NCBI RefSeq assembly: GCF_025426255.1 | Contig: NZ_CP104861.1 | Span: 3,844,001-3,908,000, forward strand | Direction: 5' to 3' | Source of the DNA: Pseudomonas fragi | GTDB lineage: Bacteria; Pseudomonadota; Gammaproteobacteria; Pseudomonadales; Pseudomonadaceae | DNA: 64,000 bases | Shown here: in pieces, positions 23,976 through 32,542 of the stretch | Layout: every line of letters starts with the position of its first letter | How positions within the stretch are numbered: position 1 is the first letter of the stretch | The notes under the pieces: generated by a model | Databases searched by the model: none | What the model was told of the DNA's origin: nothing | Seen by the model: only the letters and a program-made list of their open reading frames with translations | Program-made: the position numbers and the translations under genes

Positions 23976-26849
23976 ATGCAAACCGATACAACTCGCGAGA
24001 ACTCGCAGGGTACCGATTCAAATCTGGATCTGTCTGCGACCGCGCCAGGCCAATTGCGCGTGATCAAACGTAACGGGGCTGTAGTTCCTTACACCGATGA
24101 CAAGATCACCGTCGCCATCACCAAGGCGTTTCTCGCAGTTGAAGGTGGCAACGCTGCCGCTTCGTCGCGCATTCACGACACCGTTGCGCGCCTGACCGAA
24201 CAAGTCACCGCGACCTTCAAGCGTCGCATGCCATCGGGCGGCACCATCCACATCGAAGAAATCCAGGACCAGGTTGAACTGGCCCTGATGCGTGCCGGCG
24301 AGCAAAAAGTGGCTCGCGACTATGTGATCTACCGTGATGCCCGCTCCAAGGAACGTGCAACCCGCGCCCCGGCTGAAGACGCTGTGCGCGCTCACCCGTC
24401 GATCCGTATCACCCTCGCTGACGGCACATTCGCGCCGCTGGACATGGGCCGCCTGAACACCATCGTCACCGAGGCCTGTGAAGGTCTGGAAGAAGTTGAC
24501 GGCGACCTGATCCAGCGCGAAACCCTGAAAAACCTCTACGACGGCGTAGCGTTGAGCGACGTCAACACCGCCCTGGTGATGACCGCACGCACCCTGGTAG
24601 AGCGTGAGCCCAACTACTCGTTCGTGACCGCTCGCCTGCTGATGGACACCCTGCGTGCCGAAGGCCTGAGCTTCCTGCAAGTCGCTGACAGCGCCACCCA
24701 CCACGAGATGGCTGACCTGTACGCCAAGGCCCTGCCGGCCTACATCGCCAAAGGTATCGAGTTCGATTTGCTGAACCCGGTTCTGGCCACCTTCGACCTG
24801 GAAAAACTGGGCAAGGCGATCAACCACGAGCGCGATCAGCAGTTCACCTACCTGGGCCTACAAACCCTGTACGACCGTTACTTCATCCACCACGATGGCG
24901 TACGTTTCGAACTGCCGCAGATCTTCTTCATGCGTGTGGCCATGGGCCTGGCAATCGAAGAGAAGCAAAAAGAAGACCGCGCCATCGAGTTCTACAACTT
25001 GCTGTCGTCCTTCGACTACATGTCGTCGACCCCTACCCTGTTCAACGCCGGTACTCAGCGTCCACAGCTGTCCAGCTGCTACCTGACCACCGTGCCGGAC
25101 GACCTGTCGGGCATCTACCACGCGATCCACGACAACGCCATGTTGTCCAAATTCGCTGGCGGCCTGGGCAACGACTGGACGCCAGTACGTGCACTGGGTT
25201 CGTGGATCAAGGGCACCAACGGCAAATCCCAGGGCGTGGTTCCGTTCCTGAAAGTGGTGAACGACACCGCCGTAGCCGTTAACCAGGGCGGCAAGCGCAA
25301 AGGCGCTGTATGTGCTTACCTGGAAACCTGGCACATGGACATCGAAGAGTTCATCGAGCTGCGCAAGAACACCGGTGATGACCGTCGTCGTACCCACGAC
25401 ATGAACACTGCCAACTGGATCCCTGACCTGTTCATGAAGCGCGTCTTCGATGACGGCCCGTGGACCCTGTTCTCGCCGTCCGAAGTACCGGATCTGCACG
25501 ACCTGACCGGCAAGGCCTTCGAAGAGCGTTACGAGTACTACGAAGCACTGTCCCAGTACCCTGGCAAGATCAAGCTGTTCAAGACCATCCAGGCCAAAGA
25601 CCTGTGGCGTAAAATGCTGTCCATGCTGTTTGAAACCGGCCACCCTTGGCTGACCTTCAAAGACCCGTGCAACCTGCGTAGCCCGCAGCAGCACGTGGGC
25701 GTGGTTCACAGCTCGAACCTGTGCACCGAGATCACCTTGAACACCAACAAGGACGAGATCGCCGTTTGCAACCTGGGCTCGATCAACCTGCCGAACCACA
25801 TCGTCAACGGCAAGCTGGACACCGACAAGCTCAAGCGCACCATCGACGTAGCCGTACGCATGCTCGATAACGTTATCGACATCAACTACTACTCGGTGCC
25901 GCAAGCTCGCAACTCGAACTTCAAGCACCGTCCAGTGGGCCTGGGGATCATGGGCTTCCAGGACGCTCTGTACCTGCAGCACATTCCTTACGCTTCGCAG
26001 GCTGCCGTTGAGTTTGCCGACAAGTCGATGGAAGCGGTCAGCTACTACGCGATCCAGGCTTCTTGCGACCTGGCTGACGAGCGTGGCGCTTACGAGACGT
26101 TCCAGGGTTCGCTGTGGTCCAAGGGCATCCTGCCGCTGGATTCGCAACAGATTCTGATCGAACAGCGTGGCCAGAAGTACATCGACGTTGACCTGAACGA
26201 ATCCCTGGACTGGGCACCGGTTCGCGCCCGTGTACAGAAAGGCATTCGTAACTCCAACATCATGGCCATCGCACCGACCGCGACCATCGCCAACATCACT
26301 GGCGTATCGCAGTCGATCGAACCGACCTACCAGAACCTGTACGTGAAATCGAACCTCTCGGGCGAATTCACCGTGATCAACCCGTACCTGGTTCGCGACC
26401 TCAAGGCTCGCGATCTGTGGGACTCGGTCATGATCAACGATCTGAAGTACTACGATGGTTCCGTGCAGCAAATCGAACGCATCCCGCAAGAGCTCAAAGA
26501 GCTGTATGCCACTGCGTTTGAAGTTGACACCAAGTGGATCGTTGACGCCGCCAGCCGTCGTCAGAAGTGGATCGACCAGGCTCAGTCGCTGAACCTGTAC
26601 ATCGCTGGCGCTTCGGGCAAGAAGCTGGACGTGACCTACCGCATGGCTTGGTATCGTGGTCTGAAAACCACTTACTACCTCCGTGCCCTGGCCGCGACCA
26701 GCACCGAGAAGTCCACCGTCAACACTGGCAAGCTCAACGCCGTGTCGAACGGCAACAACAGCGAAGACGTAGTTGCCGCCCCGGCCGGTCCAGCACCTGT
26801 GCCAAAGGCTTGCGCGATTGACGAGCCGGATTGCGAAGCTTGCCAATAA
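23976..26849 (+). CDS. nrdA: Class Ia ribonucleotide reductase, alpha subunit
   Basis: NrdA reduces ribonucleoside diphosphates to deoxyribonucleotides using a radical from NrdB. The 957-residue protein has an N-terminal ATP-cone (LRVIKRNGAVVPYTDDKI) and a second cone-like copy (IRITLADGTFAPLDMGRL, residues about 145-235). The barrel contains STPTLFNAGTQRPQLSSCYL with a redox Cys, the NLCTEI active-site Cys, and GLGIMGFQDALYL. The C-terminal DCEACQ carries the shuttle cysteines. The start at 23976 has GGAG upstream. A strong terminator follows at once, and nrdB is not downstream, unlike the usual nrdAB order. Confidence 0.96.
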   Translation: MQTDTTRENSQGTDSNLDLSATAPGQLRVIKRNGAVVPYTDDKITVAITKAFLAVEGGNAAASSRIHDTVARLTEQVTATFKRRMPSGGTIHIEEIQDQVELALMRAGEQKVARDYVIYRDARSKERATRAPAEDAVRAHPSIRITLADGTFAPLDMGRLNTIVTEACEGLEEVDGDLIQRETLKNLYDGVALSDVNTALVMTARTLVEREPNYSFVTARLLMDTLRAEGLSFLQVADSATHHEMADLYAKALPAYIAKGIEFDLLNPVLATFDLEKLGKAINHERDQQFTYLGLQTLYDRYFIHHDGVRFELPQIFFMRVAMGLAIEEKQKEDRAIEFYNLLSSFDYMSSTPTLFNAGTQRPQLSSCYLTTVPDDLSGIYHAIHDNAMLSKFAGGLGNDWTPVRALGSWIKGTNGKSQGVVPFLKVVNDTAVAVNQGGKRKGAVCAYLETWHMDIEEFIELRKNTGDDRRRTHDMNTANWIPDLFMKRVFDDGPWTLFSPSEVPDLHDLTGKAFEERYEYYEALSQYPGKIKLFKTIQAKDLWRKMLSMLFETGHPWLTFKDPCNLRSPQQHVGVVHSSNLCTEITLNTNKDEIAVCNLGSINLPNHIVNGKLDTDKLKRTIDVAVRMLDNVIDINYYSVPQARNSNFKHRPVGLGIMGFQDALYLQHIPYASQAAVEFADKSMEAVSYYAIQASCDLADERGAYETFQGSLWSKGILPLDSQQILIEQRGQKYIDVDLNESLDWAPVRARVQKGIRNSNIMAIAPTATIANITGVSQSIEPTYQNLYVKSNLSGEFTVINPYLVRDLKARDLWDSVMINDLKYYDGSVQQIERIPQELKELYATAFEVDTKWIVDAASRRQKWIDQAQSLNLYIAGASGKKLDVTYRMAWYRGLKTTYYLRALAATSTEKSTVNTGKLNAVSNGNNSEDVVAAPAGPAPVPKACAIDEPDCEACQ

Positions 26850-26883
26850 GCTGAGCTGGCAGGCGGGTTAACCGCCTGACCAT

Positions 26884-26937
26884 AAACCCCCGTTAAGCCC
26901 TGGCAACAGTTGGGCTTAACGGGGGTTTTGTTTTTTG
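26884..26937 (+). terminator. Very strong terminator after nrdA
   Basis: A 17-bp perfect stem (26884-26900 with 26912-26928, core CCCCCGTTAAGCCC) is followed by GTTTTTT. It ends the nrdA transcript 35 bases after the stop codon. Confidence 0.95.
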
Positions 26938-26953
26938 GGGAGAAAAACTTCCT

Positions 26954-26987
26954 GTAGTCGCTGCCGAGGCACGAAGGCTGCGACTAC
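26954..26987. repeat. Single type B REP unit
   Basis: One unit only, starting GTAGTCGCTGCCGAGG and ending GCGACTAC, able to fold on itself by GTAGTCGC/GCGACTAC. It lies between the nrdA terminator and the cytosine deaminase gene. Confidence 0.7.
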
Positions 26988-27016
26988 ATTGTTAGTGTCC
27001 AACGATAGGAACGACT

Positions 27017-28252
27017 ATGAACATCATCAATGCCACGCTGCGTAGAACACCCGGCCTGTATACGGTCAGTTGCGAAGGCGAACGCATCAGCGCCATCACC
27101 TTGCAGCCCGGCACAGTAGCGGCGCAGAGTGCAGATATCGATGCTCAAGGCCAGTTGCTGATCGCACCCTTTGTAGAGCCGCATATCCATCTGGATGCAG
27201 CCCTGACCGCGGGCCAGCCCGAGTGGAACCTTAGTGGCACGCTGTTCGAAGGCATCGAGCGCTGGGCACAGCGTAAAGAAACCATCACCCACGAAGACAC
27301 CAAACAGCGTGCCCACGCCACCCTCCGCATGCTGGCCGAGCATGGCATTCAACACGTACGCACCCATATCGACGTCACCGACCCGACACTGGCCGCGCTG
27401 CGGGCGATGATTGAAGTACGCGAGGAAACCCGCCACCTGATTGACCTGCAAATCGTTGCGTTCCCACAGGAAGGTATCGAGTCCTACTCCGGTGGGCGCG
27501 AGTTGATGACCCTGGCCGTGGAGTTGGGCGCCGATGTGGTCGGCGGTATTCCGCACTTTGAAAACACCCGTGAACAAGGGGTCAGTTCGATCAAGTTCTT
27601 GATGGACCTTGCCGAGCGCACCGGTTGCCTGGTGGACGTGCATTGCGACGAGACCGACGACCCGCATTCACGCTTTCTTGAAGTACTGGCCGAAGAAGCA
27701 CGGGTACGCGGTATGGGCAGCCGGGTAACCGCCAGCCACACCACGGCCATGGGCTCTTACGACAATGCCTATTGTTCAAAACTGTTCCGGTTGCTCAAGG
27801 CCTCGGGAATCAACTTCGTATCGTGCCCGACCGAGAGCATTCATTTGCAGGGGCGTTTTGACACCTTCCCGAAACGCCGTGGCGTAACTCGGGTGGCCGA
27901 GCTGGACCGGGCCGGAATGAACGTGTGTTTTGGCCAGGACTCGATCAAGGACCCGTGGTATCCGCTGGGCAACGGCAACATCCTGCGGGTGCTGGATGCC
28001 GGTTTGCATATCTGCCACATGATGGGTTTTGACGATCTGGCGCGCTGCCTGGATCTGGTCACCGACAACAGCGCACGCACGCTCAATCTGGGTGAAGGTT
28101 ACGGAATCGAGGTAGGTCGCCCGGCGAATCTACTGGTGCTGGATGCCGAAAATGATTACGAAGCGGTGCGGCGCCAAGCCAAGGCACGGGTGTCGATCCG
28201 TGCTGGCAAGGTGCTGATGACGCGGGTGCCGGAGCGGGTTGAGTTCAGCTGA
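27017..28252 (+). CDS. codA: Cytosine deaminase-like amidohydrolase
   Basis: The 411-residue protein is a metal-dependent amidohydrolase of the CodA type, which deaminates cytosine to uracil (or related pyrimidines). The metal and substrate motifs are PHIHLDAAL (H56, H58), VDVHCDETDDPHSRF, ASHTTAMGSY and FGQDSIKDPWYPLG, in that order and spacing. The start at 27017 has AGGAA seven bases upstream. The permease gene codB, often adjacent, is absent. The gene stands alone between REP units and converges on flgE. Isocytosine or creatinine deaminase activity is possible within this family. Confidence 0.88.
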   Translation: MNIINATLRRTPGLYTVSCEGERISAITLQPGTVAAQSADIDAQGQLLIAPFVEPHIHLDAALTAGQPEWNLSGTLFEGIERWAQRKETITHEDTKQRAHATLRMLAEHGIQHVRTHIDVTDPTLAALRAMIEVREETRHLIDLQIVAFPQEGIESYSGGRELMTLAVELGADVVGGIPHFENTREQGVSSIKFLMDLAERTGCLVDVHCDETDDPHSRFLEVLAEEARVRGMGSRVTASHTTAMGSYDNAYCSKLFRLLKASGINFVSCPTESIHLQGRFDTFPKRRGVTRVAELDRAGMNVCFGQDSIKDPWYPLGNGNILRVLDAGLHICHMMGFDDLARCLDLVTDNSARTLNLGEGYGIEVGRPANLLVLDAENDYEAVRRQAKARVSIRAGKVLMTRVPERVEFS

Positions 28253-28280
28253 GCGAAGCGAGACTGCGACTAGAACAATC

Positions 28281-28331
28281 GTGGGAGCGAGCCTGCTCGC
28301 GAATGACCTTCGCGAGCAGGCTCGCTCCCAC
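28281..28331. repeat. Compact REP pair (type A)
   Basis: Perfect 23-bp inverted arms (28281-28303 and 28309-28331) start GTGGGAGCGAGCCTGC, with only five bases between. The pair sits between converging codA and flgE and would make a tight hairpin in either transcript. Confidence 0.93.
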
Positions 28332-28390
28332 AGGAGGGCTTGATCGACAACAGAGTATCTACAGAAGGCCTGGATGACCGATAACACCCA

Positions 28391-29710
28391 TCACGTCATC
28401 TGAATAATGGTCTGCATGATGGTGCTTTGGGTCGAGATGGTTTTAGCGTTGGCCTGGTAGTTGCTCTGCGCCTTGATCAAGTCCACCAGCTCATTGGTCA
28501 GGTTGACGTTGGAGTCTTCCAGCGAGTTGGACTGAATGGCCCCCAGGCTCCCAACTTTCGGTGCGTCGTAGCCAGCCATACCCGAGGAGAAGGTTTCTTT
28601 CCAGGCAGTGCCGCCCACCGGCTGCAGGCCTTGTTCATTGGTAAAGCTGGCCAGGGATATCTGGCCGATGGCGCGGCTTTGGTTGTTGCTGAAGTTGGCG
28701 AACATCACGCCCGAACCATCAATGGTCAGGTTGTTGATCTGGCCGGTGGCGTAGCCGTCCTGGGTCGGCGGGTTACGCGAGGAGTCGGTGTTGTACTGAG
28801 TGGTCTTGGCCATGTTGATGGCAATGCCGCCCGGCTTGGCGTCGGCACCGTTTGAGTCCCATTTACCATTGATCATGGCACCCGGCTTCCAGCCACTGAC
28901 AACCAGCGTGTTTTCAGGCTGATCCTTGATCGGATCGGGCTGCGTGACCTTGGTCAGCGCACCAGCTGAGTCAAACTCCAGGGTCGAGGCCACTGGAGCC
29001 TTGGCGCCATCGCCCGAGACTGGCGTGCCATCAGGGTTACGACCGTCAATCAGGGTATAAGAACTCCAGGTATTGGCACCGGTCTTGACCATGTACTGGT
29101 CCATCGGGTGCGCGTTGCCTTGGGTGTCGTAGACCATGGTGCTGAATTTTTTGCTGTAGCTGGTGGACTCGCTCGGATCGAACGGAATTTTGGTCTGGTC
29201 AATCGTATCGGAGCTGGAGTTCAGGTTGATCTCCGACGTTACCGAACCCGTAGGCTTGGGCGCCAGGTTAGAAGTGTCGATGCGCAGGTCGGTCAGTACA
29301 CCGTTGATGATATTGCCGTTCGCATCCACGCCATAGCCCTGCAAACGCGCAGTGCCATCGGAGCTGGTCACGTAGCCCTCTTTGTCGGATTTGAACGTGC
29401 CGGCACGGGTGTAGCTCAAGGAGCCGTTGTCGCTCAGCACGAAAAAGCCGCTGCCCTGAATCCCCATATCCAGCAGGTTGCCGGTGTTGTTGATCGAGCC
29501 CTGACCAAAGTTTTGCGAGACCGCTGCCAGGTTCACGCCACTGCCTACGGTCTTGCTGCCGATACCCAGCTTGCTGGCCGAGTAGATATCGGCAAATTCT
29601 GCGCGCGATGCCTTGAAGCCGGTGGTCGCAGCGTTGGCAATGTTGTTGCCGGTCACGTCGAGTTGCTTGTTCGCCGCATAGAGACCGCTAAGGCCGATAT
29701 TGAATGACAT
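28391..29710 (-). CDS. flgE: Flagellar hook protein
   Basis: FlgE polymerises into the flagellar hook. The 439-residue protein has the N-terminal rod/hook signature MSFNIGLSGLYAANKQLDVTGNNIANAATTGFK and the matching C-terminal helix NVNLTNELVDLIKAQSNYQANAKTISTQSTIMQTIIQ. The variable hook-surface domain lies between. The ribosome site AAGGAGAG precedes ATG 29710. It is the last gene of flgBCDE here; the usual next gene, flgF, does not follow. Confidence 0.96.
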   Translation of the reverse strand: MSFNIGLSGLYAANKQLDVTGNNIANAATTGFKASRAEFADIYSASKLGIGSKTVGSGVNLAAVSQNFGQGSINNTGNLLDMGIQGSGFFVLSDNGSLSYTRAGTFKSDKEGYVTSSDGTARLQGYGVDANGNIINGVLTDLRIDTSNLAPKPTGSVTSEINLNSSSDTIDQTKIPFDPSESTSYSKKFSTMVYDTQGNAHPMDQYMVKTGANTWSSYTLIDGRNPDGTPVSGDGAKAPVASTLEFDSAGALTKVTQPDPIKDQPENTLVVSGWKPGAMINGKWDSNGADAKPGGIAINMAKTTQYNTDSSRNPPTQDGYATGQINNLTIDGSGVMFANFSNNQSRAIGQISLASFTNEQGLQPVGGTAWKETFSSGMAGYDAPKVGSLGAIQSNSLEDSNVNLTNELVDLIKAQSNYQANAKTISTQSTIMQTIIQMT

Positions 29711-29739
29711 GTTTCTCTCCTTGAGGCGTATGAGTCGGC

Positions 29740-30465
29740 TTAGAGGCCTATGGTCTGGACTTTGGACATGCCAATGCTGCCCAGACCTGCGAGGTTGAGC
29801 ATGATTTCGCCACCGGTCTTGCTCAGGGTCACGCTGTTAACGGTCGCTGGCAGGTAGGTGGTGAGCGCCGTGGTGCCGGTGTCGTTTTTGCTCGACGCTG
29901 TGAAGGTGTAGGACCCTTTGTCCAGCAGCACACCGTCGTCGTCCTTGCCGTCCCAGGTAAAGTCCGCGTTGCCGGCTTTCTGACTGCCCAGCTCCAGGGA
30001 GCGGACCACCTCCCCGTCGGCATCGGTAATGGTGATGACGGGTTTTGAATCGGGGTCCTTGACCACCACGGTGCCGTTGAATGGCTTGTCGCTGGCAGGG
30101 TCCACATAGGCTTCACTGGTTTGCACGATGACCGAGCGGCCCACCAGCGACGATGCCTGCAAAGCCTGCGAGGACTGCAGCCCGCCCGACAAGGAGTTGA
30201 CCGTATCGTTGAGCGAGGTGATGCCCTCCAGGCTGCTGAACTGCGCCAGTTGCGCGACGAACGCGGTGTTGTCCTGGGGGTCCAGCGGGTTCTGGTTTTT
30301 CAGCTGGGTGACCAGCAGTTGCAGGAACGCATCCTTGCCCAGCGCCGTGTTGCCGGTAACGCCTTTGGTTGCCGCCGCCACGCTGGTGTCGGTGGTCTTG
30401 GCCTGGGCAGAGTTGGCAAGTACCTGATTAAGGGTCAAGCCGCTGGTGGAATCGGTCACACTCAT
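29740..30465 (-). CDS. flgD: Flagellar hook cap (hook assembly) protein
   Basis: FlgD caps the growing hook and guides FlgE assembly. The 241-residue protein has the N-terminal export and cap region with GKDAFLQLLVTQLKNQNPLDPQDNTAFVAQLAQFSSLEG (about 43-80), which is diagnostic. A Tudor/Fn3-like domain contains GNADFTWDGKDDDGVLLDKGSYTF. It lies 15 bases after flgC and 29 before flgE, in the flgBCDE unit. Confidence 0.96.
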   Translation of the reverse strand: MSVTDSTSGLTLNQVLANSAQAKTTDTSVAAATKGVTGNTALGKDAFLQLLVTQLKNQNPLDPQDNTAFVAQLAQFSSLEGITSLNDTVNSLSGGLQSSQALQASSLVGRSVIVQTSEAYVDPASDKPFNGTVVVKDPDSKPVITITDADGEVVRSLELGSQKAGNADFTWDGKDDDGVLLDKGSYTFTASSKNDTGTTALTTYLPATVNSVTLSKTGGEIMLNLAGLGSIGMSKVQTIGL

Positions 30466-30480
30466 TTGCGTCGTCCCTTA

Positions 30481-30924
30481 TCACTGACCGAGGGTCAGGA
30501 CCTTCTGCATCATGGTTTTGGCGGTATTCATCAGCTCGGCGTTGGTCTGGAACGAACGACTGGCGGAAATCATGTCAGCCATTTCTTCAACCACGTTGAC
30601 GTTGGGGTAATACACATAGCCCTTGGCGTCGGCAGAAGGATGGTTCGGCTCGTAGCGGGCCTGCAGCTCACTTTGGTCTTCAACCACACCCAGCACTTGC
30701 ACGCCTTGGCCGGCGCCGTCCTGGTTCTGGAACAGCGAGTCACCCGTACTGCTTTGTGCACCTTCGAACATAGTGGCGAACACCGGGTGCCGGGCACGGT
30801 AGGTCTGGTCGATGCTCGACGACACGGTATCGGCGTTGGCGATGTTACTGGCGACGGTGTTCAGACGCGTGGTCTGGGCACTCATGCCGCTACCGGCAAT
30901 ATTGAACACACTGGCTAGAGACAT
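30481..30924 (-). CDS. flgC: Flagellar proximal rod protein
   Basis: The 147-residue rod subunit has the N-terminal SLASVFNIAGSGMSAQTTRLNTVASNIANADTVSSS and the C-terminal YYPNVNVVEEMADMISASRSFQTNAELMNTAKTMMQKVLTLGQ, both typical of FlgC. It begins three bases after the flgB stop codon, so translation is probably coupled. Confidence 0.96.
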   Translation of the reverse strand: MSLASVFNIAGSGMSAQTTRLNTVASNIANADTVSSSIDQTYRARHPVFATMFEGAQSSTGDSLFQNQDGAGQGVQVLGVVEDQSELQARYEPNHPSADAKGYVYYPNVNVVEEMADMISASRSFQTNAELMNTAKTMMQKVLTLGQ

Positions 30925-30927
30925 GAA

Positions 30928-31335
30928 TTACTCCCCGCGCAGGGCCGACATCAGCCCTTTGAATTTGCTGTTGAGCAGGGTGAAGCTGGCCTGGAAGTTG
31001 ACCGCATTCTCTGCATAGTTCGACTGCTCGATCTGAGCGTCCACTGTGTTCTGGTCGATCGACGGCTGCATCGGCGTGCGGTACAGCAGCGACTCATCGC
31101 CACTGCTCAGACCCTGGGCTTCGATATGGCGAGTGTTGGTCTTGTTCAACGCAAACGTGCCGCTCTGGTTTTTGTCACTCTGGGCGGCGAGCACAGAAGC
31201 GAAATCCAGGTCCCGAGCCTTGTAGTTCGGGGTATCGGCGTTGGCGATGTTGTTGGCCAGTACTTCAGCGCGCTGGGCGCGAAAGCCCAGTGCCTGCTCA
31301 TGGATACCAAGCGCTTTATCGAAGCTGATGCTCAT
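30928..31335 (-). CDS. flgB: Flagellar proximal rod protein
   Basis: The 135-residue rod subunit starts MSISFDKALGIHEQALGFRAQRAEVLANNIANADTPNYKARDLDF and ends with the paired helix SNYAENAVNFQASFTLLNSKFKGL. I choose ATG 31335 (AAAGG upstream) over a start 22 codons earlier, because it gives the family N-terminus and the sigma-54 promoter lies upstream of it. It is the first gene of the flgBCDE operon. Confidence 0.96.
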   Translation of the reverse strand: MSISFDKALGIHEQALGFRAQRAEVLANNIANADTPNYKARDLDFASVLAAQSDKNQSGTFALNKTNTRHIEAQGLSSGDESLLYRTPMQPSIDQNTVDAQIEQSNYAENAVNFQASFTLLNSKFKGLMSALRGE

Positions 31336-31396
31336 GTCGAAAAACCTTTGTGGGCTGACCTGAGGATGTGATTCAGGTTCTACATGACATGAACAG

Positions 31397-31412
31397 AGCA
31401 AACCCCGTGCCA
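31397..31412 (-). promoter_or_regulatory. Sigma-54 promoter of flgB
   Basis: On the minus strand the sequence reads TGGCAC, five bases (GGGGT), TTGCT. This is an exact -24/-12 sigma-54 (RpoN) match, about 65 bases before the flgB start. In Pseudomonas the flgBCDE operon is RpoN/FleQ/FleR-controlled, which agrees. Confidence 0.88.
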
Positions 31413-31530
31413 GTTGGCACAGAGCCGTATTTCAAGGCTTTGGGAGGGGCATGGGAGGCGGCAATGCCAGAAAAGCGGCAACGGTTGACCGCTGACTGCC
31501 GCTTTTCTGCCGCTTTGCTTCGGGTTTTCC

Positions 31531-31674
31531 GTAGCAGCTGCCGAAGGAACGAGGCTGCGTTCGGCGGCGCAGCCGTCGTGAAACCTGAGGACTCAATATC
31601 GCTGACACACCGAGGGGCCTGATTTGCGACGACTACGTCGCCGAACGCAGCCTCGTTCCTTCGGCAGCTGCTAC
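31531..31674. repeat. Long inverted repeat (type B REP pair) between flgB and cheR
   Basis: Perfect 36-bp inverted arms (31531-31566 and 31639-31674) start GTAGCAGCTGCCGAAGG, separated by about 70 bases. The element lies just after cheR and upstream of the flgB promoter, so it may insulate the two transcription units. Confidence 0.95.
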
Positions 31675-31702
31675 GGTCTACGGTCTACGGTTATTTGTCC
31701 GC

Positions 31703-32530
31703 CTATTTAGCCTGGTAGATGATCCCCGGGCTGCATTGGACCATCTGGTAATGATCCGGCAATCCGTTGAGCGCTTCGGAGGCGCCCAAAAACAGATAAC
31801 CGCCCGGCTTCAAGGTGCTGTGAATGCGCAGCAGGATGTCTTTCTTCACTTCTGCCGAGAAGTAGATCAGCACATTGCGACAGAACACGACGTCGAACTT
31901 GCCAAAGCCTGCATAGCTGTCCAGCAGGTTGAAGGGGCGGAACTCGACCCGATTCTTGATCGGCGTCTTGATCACCCAGCGCCCCGGCCCCTTGGGGTCG
32001 AAATAGCGCTGCAAGCGCTCCGGCGACAGGCCACGGCCAATCGCCAGGTTGTCGTACTCACCGGTGCGGCAGGTGTTGAGCATCTGGGCTGACAGATCGG
32101 TGGCAAAAATCTGCACGCCCGCCTTCAGTTGCCCCAGGTTGCTGCGCTCAAACTCATCAATCGCCATCGACAGCGAAAAGGGCTCCTGCCCCGAAGAACA
32201 GGCTGCCGACCAGATACGCAAGCGCTGCCCCGGATTGGCCTTGATTTGCTCAGGCAGCACCTTGTTCTTCAATACTTCGAAGGGATAGGTGTCGCGAAAC
32301 CACAGGGTTTCATTGGTGGTCATGGCATCGACCACCAACTCGCGCAGCCCGCTGCGCGGCTGGCTCTGGATACGTTGAATCAACTCGCCCAACGACTTGA
32401 TGCCTTGCTGCTCCATCAGTTTGTTGAGCCGGCTGGAGACCAGGTACTGCTTGTTTTCACCCAGCAAAATGCCACAGGCTTTTTCCAGGAAGACCCGGAA
32501 CTGTTCAAAATCCAAATTAGCCGTCGACAA
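31703..32530 (-). CDS. cheR: Chemotaxis protein methyltransferase
   Basis: CheR methylates glutamates of chemoreceptors using SAM. The 275-residue protein has the N-terminal helical domain (FRVFLEKACGILLGENKQYLVSSRLNKLM) and the SAM-binding domain with RIWSAACSSGQEPFSLSM, FATDLS, FDVVFCRNVLIYF and PGGYLFLGASEAL. The start codon is TTG at 32530, supported by AGAGGCAGGA upstream and by the lack of any nearby ATG. It follows cheV by 12 bases on the same strand. Confidence 0.95.
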   Translation of the reverse strand: MSTANLDFEQFRVFLEKACGILLGENKQYLVSSRLNKLMEQQGIKSLGELIQRIQSQPRSGLRELVVDAMTTNETLWFRDTYPFEVLKNKVLPEQIKANPGQRLRIWSAACSSGQEPFSLSMAIDEFERSNLGQLKAGVQIFATDLSAQMLNTCRTGEYDNLAIGRGLSPERLQRYFDPKGPGRWVIKTPIKNRVEFRPFNLLDSYAGFGKFDVVFCRNVLIYFSAEVKKDILLRIHSTLKPGGYLFLGASEALNGLPDHYQMVQCSPGIIYQAK

Positions 32531-32542
32531 ATGTCCTGCCTC

